The notes under the pieces: model-generated
Told to the model about the DNA's origin: nothing
Database searches by the model: none
The model's input: only the letters and a program-made list of their open reading frames with translations
In this document: piece after piece, positions 1 through 7,530 of the stretch
Layout of the letters: every line of letters starts with the position of its first letter
Position numbering within the stretch: position 1 is the first letter of the stretch
Translations under genes and position numbers: made by a program
Origin: Chrysochromulina tobinii
Taxonomy: Eukaryota > Haptophyta > Prymnesiales > Chrysochromulinaceae
DNA length: 18,096 nt
Assembly: GCA_001275005.1 (NCBI GenBank)
Contig: JWZX01002763.1
Coordinates: forward strand, 1-18,096
Direction of reading: 5' to 3'

Positions 1-1962
1 ACGCCGCCACCAAGCCCGCCGCCACCATCCCCACCGCCCTCTCCGCCGCCGCCCTCGCCACCGCCACCGTCGCCACCGTGGCCACGCCCGCCCCCCTCGC
101 CGCCGCCCACGCCACCACCGGTACCGCCCCCGCCCTCGCCGCCGCCGCCTCCGTTGCCGCCTGCTCCCGATGGCGGGTACACGCCACCGCCACCTTCGCA
201 GCCGCCGCCCTTTGCCCCTCTCAGCTTCAGCGTGAGCTTCTCTGCCACTGTCGCTCCAGAGGATCTCGCCTCCGTTTCACCTGCCAGCTTTGCCGCCGCG
301 GCACTGAGCGTGACGCGAGGCGCGCTCCAAACGCCGAATTCGTCAACCGTCACGGCGATCATCACCGACACTCAACGCATTGTGTGTCGAACGCCTCTCA
401 TTGGCGTCAACAACACGAACGAAACGATGCGCCTCATCGACGCCGTCAAGGATGGTATGTGCGCTGGGCTGGTGGGTACCTGCGACGTATCAATCGTGGC
501 GCAACGTCGTCGCGCCCTGAGCTCGCACAACGCGACCATGGCGACCGCCGACAGCAACACAACAAGCATCAGCAACACGACGACCAATAGCAGCAACAGC
601 ACGGTGTTCGTCAACCACCACCCACCACCACCACCACCAGCAAGCGTCCCAGTGCTCTTGGAAGCCCAGCGAACATTCGACTACGTGGCAAGCGCGTCGC
701 AGACCAATCTGAGTGCCTCGTCCTCGGAAAGGATCGCCGCGGGCGTGTCCAGCCTCGGCGTGACGGTGGACTCGGTGGTGCTCACCGCTCTCTCGGTGAC
801 GGTCACAATAACGGCTGTGGGTTCTGTGACTGGCACCAACCTGGTGGATACTCTCGAGAGTGGCGCCATCGCCGCAGGCTTCGCGGCGCAGTTGCCGTGG
901 CTCAACCTCACTGTGAGCGCGCCAGTCGTCATCGCGCCGCCGCTGCCGCCGCCTGAGAAGCCTCCACCGGCTCCGCCGGCTCCGCCCGCCCCGCATATTC
1001 CGAACTATGAGGCCGGTCCCACCGTCCAAATGCCGCTGGCCTTCCTCCTGCCCCTGATTCTCATTCCGCTCGCCTTCGCCGTCGGCATCGGCGCGTACCT
1101 GTACTATCACAACCGCCACAAGATGAAACTGATGAAGCTCCGACCGATGAAGGACTCCTTCAACAATGTGTACACGGCCGTGAAGGTGTTCAGGGGCATC
1201 CGGGGGACAGACCAAGTGCTCCCGCCTGCCGGCGCTTTGCCGGACACCTTGAAAGAGGAGCCTGAATCGAGGGCATCGACGCCCGACCTGCCTAAAGCCA
1301 CCCGGCTAGCCGGCAAATTCGCTAAGGATGCCGACAGGCTCGCCGCATTATCGGCCAGCGGCAAAAATTTGATTCTGACCGCCAACAAGAAGACCCTGCC
1401 ACCCGCCGCTCAGTCTCCACCGGAGCCTCCGAATGTGTCTGTCTCGAAGCCGCCGAATGTGCCTGTCTCGAAGCCGCCGAATGTGCCTGTCTCGAAGCCG
1501 CCGAACGTGCCTGTCTCAAAGCCGCCGAATGTCCCGCCTGGAAAGCTGCCAGAGCAGCCTCAGCGATCGCGCCCTTCGGTGACCTACAGTGAGGTGGAGC
1601 GGATGAGCGAAGAAGGCAGTGACGCTGTTGTTGCCGAAGTCTTTTCACCGCTTGCAACGTCGGACGCCGAGCTGGAGCGCTTGCCGACCCCGAGCCTCAT
1701 GGACCTTGAATCGGCCAAGGCGAGATTCGAATCTACGCGCGTTCCACTGCGGCCGGTGGCGCTGCCTAGGCAGGCTGCCCTAACGACTGCCGACCAGGCG
1801 GGTGGCGAGCTCCTGCCCGCTCCATCGCAACGCACCACGGGTACACCGCCGAGCACCACCGCTCGGTTCCAGCCGCTCTCTCACGAGGTCGAGATGCAGC
1901 CGGCGCAGATCACCCAGGTCCAGGCATTTGAAAAGGATCAAAAGGATCACACCACCAACTAA
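1..1962 (+). CDS. Pro-rich single-pass membrane glycoprotein (5' partial)
   Basis: The frame is open from base 1 to the TAA at 1960-1962, so the 5' end lies outside the window; 653 residues are visible and no ATG lies near the left edge. In order they are: an SPPP/SPPPP-rich stretch (nt 1-210) like hydroxyproline-rich algal wall proteins; a beta-rich ectodomain segment (nt 215-510); an N-glycosylation cluster (NAT, NTT, NTT, NSS, NST; nt 530-605) and a His/Pro run; a second beta-rich segment with a VTVTIT strand (nt 650-940); a Pro-rich stalk; one transmembrane helix (nt 1030-1107) followed by a basic stop-transfer (HNRHKMK); and a cytoplasmic tail of about 280 residues with 8-residue tandem repeats. 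The topology suggests a type I cell-surface protein. I do not recognise the family. The two ectodomain segments could be SEA-like or adhesin-like folds, but that is a guess. Confidence 0.75.
   Translation, partial: TPPPSPPPPSPPPSPPPPSPPPPSPPWPRPPPSPPPTPPPVPPPPSPPPPPLPPAPDGGYTPPPPSQPPPFAPLSFSVSFSATVAPEDLASVSPASFAAAALSVTRGALQTPNSSTVTAIITDTQRIVCRTPLIGVNNTNETMRLIDAVKDGMCAGLVGTCDVSIVAQRRRALSSHNATMATADSNTTSISNTTTNSSNSTVFVNHHPPPPPPASVPVLLEAQRTFDYVASASQTNLSASSSERIAAGVSSLGVTVDSVVLTALSVTVTITAVGSVTGTNLVDTLESGAIAAGFAAQLPWLNLTVSAPVVIAPPLPPPEKPPPAPPAPPAPHIPNYEAGPTVQMPLAFLLPLILIPLAFAVGIGAYLYYHNRHKMKLMKLRPMKDSFNNVYTAVKVFRGIRGTDQVLPPAGALPDTLKEEPESRASTPDLPKATRLAGKFAKDADRLAALSASGKNLILTANKKTLPPAAQSPPEPPNVSVSKPPNVPVSKPPNVPVSKPPNVPVSKPPNVPPGKLPEQPQRSRPSVTYSEVERMSEEGSDAVVAEVFSPLATSDAELERLPTPSLMDLESAKARFESTRVPLRPVALPRQAALTTADQAGGELLPAPSQRTTGTPPSTTARFQPLSHEVEMQPAQITQVQAFEKDQKDHTTN
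1423..1536 (+). repeat. 24-bp tandem repeat encoding SKPPNVPV units
   Basis: About 4.75 near-identical 24-bp units lie in the cytoplasmic tail of the membrane glycoprotein; clean units begin at 1447, 1471, 1495 and 1519. Each encodes KPPNVPVS with PxxP-like spacing, and the first and last units are diverged (NVSV, NVPP). The unit is a multiple of three, so copy-number change keeps the frame. Confidence 0.9.
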
Positions 1963-2533
1963 GTTCTTTTCGTCGAGCAGGGTGCGCTGCTGCGGGAGCG
2001 TGGATGGCGTTTTTCGTGACAGCTTTCAACATCATGCGAACGGAACTAACGCCGATTTCACGCGAATCAGCCTGTGGTGCGATGAGGGGAGACGAGGGCG
2101 CTACTCGGTATCATGGTCGGGTATCTGAGTGTTCGAGGTGCTCGGCTGTATCGTGTGTGTGAGTTTTTTCGGTAGAGCTATCAGCCTGTAGTGCGATAAG
2201 GGGAGATGAAGGCGCTACGCAGTACCATGGTCGGGTATCTCGTCTGAGTGTCTCGTGTTTGAGGTGCGGTTCGTACATGGGTTCGACGTCGCCCGCGTTT
2301 CTTGTGCTTATTTCATATTTGTGCTGTAAGTGTAACGTCGCCTAACCGTAAACCGAAACGCGCGCGTCGTGCGGCCGAACCGACGGTACGACATGAACGA
2401 GCTAAGGCCTAAGCAGCGCGGGAGGCGCCGCGATCGCCGCGTTGTTGAGCGGCAGAACCCTTGGGAGCAGTCCATCCCGTCGCAGCACGCAGGAAGTTGG
2501 GTGCGCCACGAAGCTAAAGGCACGGCCTCGGGG
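1963..2533. other. Non-coding 3' flank with a diverged direct repeat
   Basis: No convincing gene is seen between the glycoprotein stop and the tandem repeat array. The stretch holds two imperfect copies of a segment of about 58 bp, at 2067-2123 and 2181-2238, offset 114 bp. Both begin TCAGCCTGTxGTGCGAT and share the block ATGGTCGGGTATCT. No AATAAA-type signal is apparent. The short open frames in 2308-2712 are low-complexity translations of the downstream repeat. Confidence 0.55.
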
Positions 2534-2719
2534 AGCATTGCCCACGCGCGTCGTCCTGAGCGCCGAGAAGCATTGCCCACGCGCGTCGTCCTGAGCGCTG
2601 CGGAGCATGGCCATGCGCGTCGTCCTGAGCGCTGAGGAGCATTGCCCATGCGCGTCGTCCTGAGCGCTGAGGAGCATTGCCAACGCGCGTCGTCCTGAGC
2701 GCTGATGAGCATTGCCCAT
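2534..2719. repeat. 35-bp tandem repeat array (about 5.3 copies)
   Basis: Units begin at 2534, 2569, 2604, 2638, 2673 and 2708. They are 35 bp long, except the third at 34 bp, and share AGCATTGCCCAYGCG followed by CGTCGTCCTGAGCGCY. Units differ by a few substitutions, and the sixth breaks off after about 12 bp. The array has no spacers and sits directly downstream of the reductase stop codon, so it may be transcribed in that gene's 3' UTR. Confidence 0.9.
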
Positions 2720-2754
2720 ACGGCGCCTGCATGCCTGCGCGCCAGGCGCTCAGG
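2694..2754. other. Inverted repeat overlapping the reductase stop codon
   Basis: CCTGAGCGC (2694-2702), the tail of the fifth tandem unit, is perfectly complementary to GCGCTCAGG (2746-2754), which overlaps the minus-strand TGA at 2750-2752. The loop is about 43 nt. The arms could pair in the reductase mRNA; function is unknown. Confidence 0.5.
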
Positions 2755-3718
2755 GCACGGAGCAGTCCTGCGCGTCGTCGGGCGGCTGCGGTGGCGTGCC
2801 TGTCTCGACGGGAGATGTGGCGAGATGTAGGCGGTTCATCTCCTCAGCTGTGAGTGTGAAGGAGAACAAGTCAAAGTTTTCGGAGAGGTGGGTGGCCGAG
2901 GAGGACTTGGGGATGACGGGGATGCCCTGCTGCACCAGCCAGCGCAGCGCCACCTGCGCACCCGTCTTGCCATGCTGGGCCCCAATCGAGGTGACCAGAT
3001 CGCCCGAGATGAGCTCCGTGTTGTCCGGCGGCGGGCATGGGCCGCAGAGTGAGGAGTACGACATGTAGACGACGCCCTTGGCCTTCATATACTCGGGGTC
3101 GTGGCAAAACGTCGCGTTCTGCTGGCCCATGCCCACGTGGTACTGGACCTGATTCAGGGACACCGGCTCCGTCGCCACCGAGAGGACATCGTCCAGATGC
3201 CTTGCGCAGTAGTGCGAGATACCCAGAGCTTTGGCCTTTCCCTTGTGCGCCCAGGCCTCCATGGCGAGCCACTGCTCCTTGCGCAGCGACGGGCCACCCT
3301 CGCCGCTCCAGCTCGCCGGGAAGTGCTGCAGCATCAGATCCACGTACGCATCCTTGTCGCCTGGGAAGAGCTGCTCGAGTGCCTGGTCGAGCGCGGCGGT
3401 TGCCGCCGACGTGTTGAGCCCGCCGGGAATCTTGGAGGTGACGAAGTAGTCCGCGCGCTTAAGCCCAGCGGCGGCTGACGCCGCCGCCAGGCCGCGACCC
3501 ACGCCGTCCTGATTGCCGTAGCCGAGCGCGGTATCCACGTGCCGGTAACCGAGGCTGAAAGCCAGCTTGACCGCCGCCTCGGCGACCGAGCTGTTATACT
3601 GCCATGTGCCGAGGCCAACGAGCGGCATGCCCAGGTCCTTGCCACCGATGCCCTTCATGGGCACCGTCGGGTACGACGCCGGCAGCGCCATCGGCAGCAG
3701 TGCGGCGAGACCGAGCAT
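2750..3718 (-). CDS. Aldo-keto reductase with N-terminal leader
   Basis: 322 residues, the usual size for a single-domain (beta/alpha)8 AKR, which reduces carbonyls with NADPH. The catalytic tetrad is present at the family's spacing: Asp62 and Tyr67 (HVDTALGYGN), Lys96 (TSKIPGG) and His132 (LQHFP). The start (LVGLGTWQ) and the cofactor-binding end (PVIPKSSSATHLSEN, about 267-281) are typical. The ATG at 3718 opens a hydrophobic stretch (MLGLAALLPMALPA) before the catalytic domain, suggesting a signal peptide or organelle leader, whereas most AKRs are cytosolic. If Met21 is the true start, the enzyme would be leaderless. The tail (PPQPPDDAQD) is short and acidic. No intron is needed. It is divergent from the J-protein gene. 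The substrate cannot be inferred. Confidence 0.93.
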   Translation of the reverse strand: MLGLAALLPMALPASYPTVPMKGIGGKDLGMPLVGLGTWQYNSSVAEAAVKLAFSLGYRHVDTALGYGNQDGVGRGLAAASAAAGLKRADYFVTSKIPGGLNTSAATAALDQALEQLFPGDKDAYVDLMLQHFPASWSGEGGPSLRKEQWLAMEAWAHKGKAKALGISHYCARHLDDVLSVATEPVSLNQVQYHVGMGQQNATFCHDPEYMKAKGVVYMSYSSLCGPCPPPDNTELISGDLVTSIGAQHGKTGAQVALRWLVQQGIPVIPKSSSATHLSENFDLFSFTLTAEEMNRLHLATSPVETGTPPQPPDDAQDCSVP

Positions 3719-4233
3719 GACCGGACGGGGTACTTTGGGGTACGCTTTGTGTGTGACTGCGTGTGAAGGGCATGTTTGTAGAAGGCACAGTGAATCTGGC
3801 CCCTAAACACGTGGCCTAAGTGGCCCCCCCCTGAGGTTTTCCAACTTTTTGTAACCACCACACGGAAGTGAAGCACCCCACAGGACACTTACCATGGCTG
3901 TGGACGCACTTCTGCTTCCGCGGGCTGTGGGAAGACGAGATGTTTGCTCGTCAGCAGTTGAATCGACACACAAGGTTTCGACCACCACTACCACGCGAAA
4001 CCTGCCACGCAGTGGTCGCGTCGTGTAACGTGAGAAGTCAAGTCCTAGAGGTTTCGTCCAGGACTCTCATCGCTGTGGTGCGGTGCACTTCTGCTTTCAC
4101 GGGCTGTGGGATTTTGTCGTATCTCCGAGGGAACACCGTGGCCTCTTCGTTGCTGCAAAGCTTAGGTTGTTCCGTTTCCCCACAGGATCGGGGGGTGCCG
4201 CGAACGCAAGCGTTCGCCGCTCGGAGAACAAAC
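3719..4233. promoter_or_regulatory. Divergent intergenic region, reductase / J-protein genes
   Basis: Both flanking genes are read away from this 515-bp stretch, so it should hold both promoters and 5' UTRs; no TATA box is obvious. It contains a diverged direct repeat, GCTGTGG..GCACTTCTGCTT..CGGGCTGTGGGA, at 3897-3932 and 4072-4111, and a perfect 8-bp inverted repeat AGGTTTCG/CGAAACCT (3973-3980 / 3996-4003, 15-nt loop). CCCCACAG sequences (near 3877 and 4177) resemble 3' splice sites, so a 5' UTR intron is possible. Confidence 0.5.
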
Positions 4234-7171
4234 ATGCGGCCCCGAAAAGCGAAATCGCCAATACCGCAGCGACGGGCGAGCTCACCAGCACTGCAGCGGA
4301 CGGGCTCGAGCAGCACTGTGCCGCCCGAGGGCAACCTTGGGACGACTGTGGTGCGCGTTCAACCCCAGAGTGCTATCGCCGCCGCCACCGCTGCTGCTGC
4401 TGGCTGCTGCGCGTGTGGCCGCCTGCTCGCGTGGCTGCGTGTGCACGTGCCGCTGACGCGCGCCTCGATCACCAACTTCGATCGCGCAGGCAGAACTCGT
4501 TCCAGGAGAAGAAATCGTCAAGGAGACGAAGAAGCCCGCTTGCTTCGGATGGACGTGCTGGATCTTCGTGTGTTTGGCGGTGGCCGTCTTTGCTGTCGTA
4601 GCTGCTCTCATCCAAGCTGACATCGAGCAGCGCCAGCGCGCGCGAGAGCACCTTGCATTCGCCGAGCTCATGTACCAGAAGCGCGGGCCGCGCGGTGATT
4701 CCCTGAACCGCATCGCCCAGGCGCTCGGCGAGCTTGACAAGCTCGGCAGCTCCCCCCTTTGCCACTTCTCTGACTGTGAGGAGAACGAGGTGCGCCTCCG
4801 GCTGCTGATGACCCGAGCACGTGTGTTCGCACTCGCGCCGGTGGAGTACAACCGGGCGCTGGAGGCGATCGATGAGGCGCTGAGGTATCTTGGCCTACCT
4901 ATCCTCTCGTTGGAATGCATGTGCTCACCAGGGCGACCTCTCCCCACAGGTATCTGGACAGCTTGGCCTACCGTATCCTGCCGCTGGCCGCGCTTGGCGA
5001 GAAGGAATTGGCCGAATTGACGAAATTGCAGGGAGACTTGCTGTACGACAAGGGCGACTTGCGTGAAGCGCTCGAGGCGTACGGCAGATTGCTCCGTGAG
5101 CACAAGATGGCCGTCGCGCCGCCTGCGTCGATCGAGCGCGCGTGCCAAGCCCACCTCCAGCTGCACAACGCGTCCGGGGGCGATCACTCGAGCGAGAGCC
5201 TCCCCCTCGACGAATGGCTCGGTAAGGGCCTGCGGATGGCGGCTTGTGGGTCGGGCGTGTGCGCGAAGACAGAGTTTGGCGCTGTCTGGTGTGCAGAGTC
5301 GCTCCTGCAATCATGCGCGTTCAAGGTACGTTGATTGCCACTGATGGCCTGCCTTGCATGCAAGTGCTCACGGCATCTCGACCCGCTCCGCTGCGTTCCA
5401 GGCCGCTGAAGGCGAGCTCGCCGCCTTCAAGCGGGCGGGCGGCGGCGTGCGCAGCGGCCTCGCAGAGAGCGTCGGCTATCGCCTCAAGCGTCAGAAGCAG
5501 GAGCTGGCGCAGGCCCATGAGCTCTACCTCAAGGGTATGCTCATCGAGAGTGCGGAGGCGCTTCGCGGCGCGCGGCTCGCCCGGATGGACACCCCGACGT
5601 GCCCCCCGGGGGAGATTCAGGCTGTCAAGACCCACCTCGCCGCCGGCCGTCTCAAGGTGGCGCTCGAGCACGCGGAAGCGCTCAAGGAGCTCTCGAAGAC
5701 GCATTGCGCGGATGCGCTGAAGAAGCACGAGTCGTGCGCCGAGGCCACCCAGATAGTCTCGGAGGTAGAGGAAGTGGCGGAGCTGCACCGGTCCCTCGAC
5801 GAGGCGACCTGTGACGACACTCTGGTCAGCACCGCCAATCTCCTCTTCCCCGGCGTGCCGTACTATAGCATGTACGAGCGCGCGCCGTTCCACAGGTGCA
5901 CGTGGGATCTCACTGGCGGCGGCACCTACCAGGCGTGTGCAGAGAAGCAGGTCACGGCGCTGCCCGAGGGGAAGCTGACGGACGCTGTCCAAATGTACGT
6001 CCTGCTCGTGCGCGCCGATGCGTATGAGCTCTGCGGTTTCCATGGGCACTCTGGTCTCCAAGGGCACCAGAATGCGAGCGAGCGCATGGCAGTCGTACTG
6101 ATGAACACGTTCGCCTCGCTCGAGCGCCAGCAGCACCCGGCCCGCCTCACCTTTGGCAAGTGGGCCAAGTTCTTCGCAATGCGCGGCGAGGTGCTGCAGG
6201 AGACAGCCCATGCGTTGGAGCGCGACGCGGCGGATGCGGACAGCAACGGCAAGCTCAACTTTGGCGAGTTCTGCGCCTTTGTGCGTCGTCGCGAGGAGAG
6301 CAAGGAGAAAAAGCTCACCGACGAGGAGCTGCGCGAGCGCTTCGATGCGCTCGACAAGGACAAGAGTGGGCAAGTCGATATGGCCGAGTACTTGAGCTGG
6401 TCGCTCAAGGACGCCCTGGCTCGCGCGGGCTCTCGAGTGATCCATCTGTTCAGGGCTCCGAGCTTCAAGTCGTGCTCTCAGGAGGTAGTGGGCAAGTTGC
6501 TGAGCCGGCTGGACAGCACGCTCGCTTTGATCGAGGATGACTCAAAAGCGGAGGTGGCGCTCCACAAGCACCGTCTGGATCTGCTGGCGTGCGCCGGCAA
6601 GCACAAAGAGGTCATTGAGGCGGGCCTTCGGCTCCAAAAGGCGGGCCTTGCCGACTACAAGACGTACGAGCAGCTCGCTGACGCTTACCTCGCCACCGAC
6701 CAGCCGGCGAAGGCGCTTGCGAAGCTGCAGGCGGCATACGAGGCGTTGCCGGTGGAGAAGGTGCTGTCCGCGTGGCGCATCAAGAACAAGCTGCAGGCAA
6801 CGAAGGAGGAGCTCGAGGTGGAGAAGCGGGAGAAGGAACGGGGCAGGGAGGAGGAGCGCGAGAAGAAGAAGCAGGAGCGTGAGGAGAAGAAGAGGCAGGC
6901 CGAGGCGGAGAGGGGCGGCGGCGCAGGGTGTGCAGATCAGCATCTGAAGGGCGCGGACGGGTGCCTTGCATCCCAGGTAGCAACCACGGGATGCTACACC
7001 CTTCTCGGGGTGAGCCAGATGCAATGCGCCAAGAAAAAGGTGCAGAAGGCCTTCCGCGAAAAGTCGCTCATCTACCACCCGGACAAGTACAAGGGGTCGA
7101 AGGAGTGCGCCGAGATGCACTTCAAAGCCATCCAGGACGCGTACGACAAGCTGATTGCGAGATGCGGATGA
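4234..7171 (+). CDS. Membrane-anchored TPR / EF-hand / J-domain co-chaperone (5 exons)
   Basis: Inferred exons are 4234-4350, 4490-4884, 4950-5221, 5297-5325 and 5402-7171; they join in frame to 860 residues. The J domain stimulates Hsp70 ATPase. Order: basic Ser/Pro-rich N-terminus; transmembrane anchor at about 58-80 (WIFVCLAVAVFAVV); TPR-like helices, for example GDLLYDKGDLREALEAYGRLL; further helical Cys-containing sequence; two canonical EF-hand loops, DADSNGKLNFGE (549-560) and DKDKSGQVDMAE (589-600); another TPR block (YEQLADAYLATDQPAKALAK); a Lys/Glu coiled coil (about 739-775); and a C-terminal J domain with HPD at 830-832. TPRs followed by a terminal J domain resemble the ER co-chaperone P58IPK/DNAJC3. 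Type II topology would put the domains in the ER lumen, fitting the many cysteines. The EF-hand pair is the unusual addition. The ATG at 4234 has A at -3; the first exon is the least certain part. Confidence 0.85.
4351..4489 (+). other. Predicted intron 1 of the J-protein gene
   Basis: 139 nt, starting GTGCGC and ending CGCAG, phase 0. It is inferred because the anchor-encoding frame (open from 4457) has no ATG and an in-frame TGA lies at 4454-4456, while the upstream frame with the 4234 ATG joins cleanly across this interval. The donor is weak, so the exact boundary is uncertain. Confidence 0.55.
4885..4949 (+). other. Predicted intron 2 of the J-protein gene
   Basis: 65 nt, CTGAG|GTATCT to CCCCACAG|GTATCT, splitting an Arg codon (AG|G). 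Splicing joins EALR to YLDSLAYRI, moving from reading frame 2 to frame 1 and continuing the TPR-like helix. The six bases GTATCT occur at both boundaries. Confidence 0.85.
5222..5296 (+). other. Predicted frame-neutral intron 3 of the J-protein gene
   Basis: 75 nt, CTCG|GTAAGG to GTGCAG|AGTC. The length is a multiple of three and there is no in-frame stop, so retention would add 25 residues (from GKGLRMAACGS to FGAVWCA) without a frame change. The donor and acceptor are strong and the size matches the neighbouring introns. Splicing leaves a 29-nt micro-exon (5297-5325). Confidence 0.6.
5326..5401 (+). other. Predicted intron 4 of the J-protein gene
   Basis: 76 nt, TTCAAG|GTACGT to GTTCCAG|GCCGCT, phase 0. 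A TGA follows the donor in the upstream frame, so splicing is needed; it joins LLQSCAFK to AAEGELAAFK and enters the long last exon. Confidence 0.85.
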
Positions 7172-7530
7172 CCAGGCCGCAGCGCGCAGGCCCGGGGCGC
7201 GGGGTCGTGTCGTGTCATCCGTGTCCGTGTCACTTGATGTGAGATGATGATGTATCGTATTTTGCAGGTATCACCCGCGTTCATTTTTCATCGCGCGGCA
7301 TGCCGTCCCGCTCCAGTTCGCAGTTACGCAGTTGCCAGGGCACAATCATCGTCATCGACATGCCACTCCGAGCTCTGACTTAGTGAGAAGTGACTACTCT
7401 CTCTACTACTGCGGACAACATCAGTGTTGGAACTTGCCCTGCCCACAATAAACGTACACTCCACCAGCCTACGTAAGCCGATAATACGCTCGACGTGAAC
7501 AGGTTCCGGACCGGAAGTTGTTGGAAAACC
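7172..7530. other. Convergent 3' intergenic region
   Basis: 359 bp between the stops of the J-protein gene (+) and the coiled-coil gene (-). It is less GC-rich than the flanking coding DNA. One AATAAA lies at 7447-7452 on the + strand, 276 nt past the J-protein stop, and might be a poly(A) signal; no such signal is seen in the other direction. Nothing else is recognised. Confidence 0.5.

Noticed and set aside
78-590. Overlapping + frame at the left edge with an ATG
   Set aside because: It is Arg/His/Ala-rich sequence in the +3 frame of the Pro-rich gene; the frame open from base 1 has a coherent ectodomain and transmembrane segment.
2534-2719. Possible CRISPR array
   Set aside because: The units are contiguous 35-bp repeats with no spacers, in eukaryote-like DNA and with no cas genes.
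4282-5310. 342-codon antisense frame over exons 1-3 of the J-protein gene
   Set aside because: It is explained as a shadow of GC-rich exons and introns; the + strand exons give a transmembrane anchor and TPR helices joined by proper splice sites.
5321-6445. 374-codon antisense frame opposite the J-protein gene
   Set aside because: The + strand carries EF-hands, TPRs and the J domain in one frame; the antisense product has no family features.
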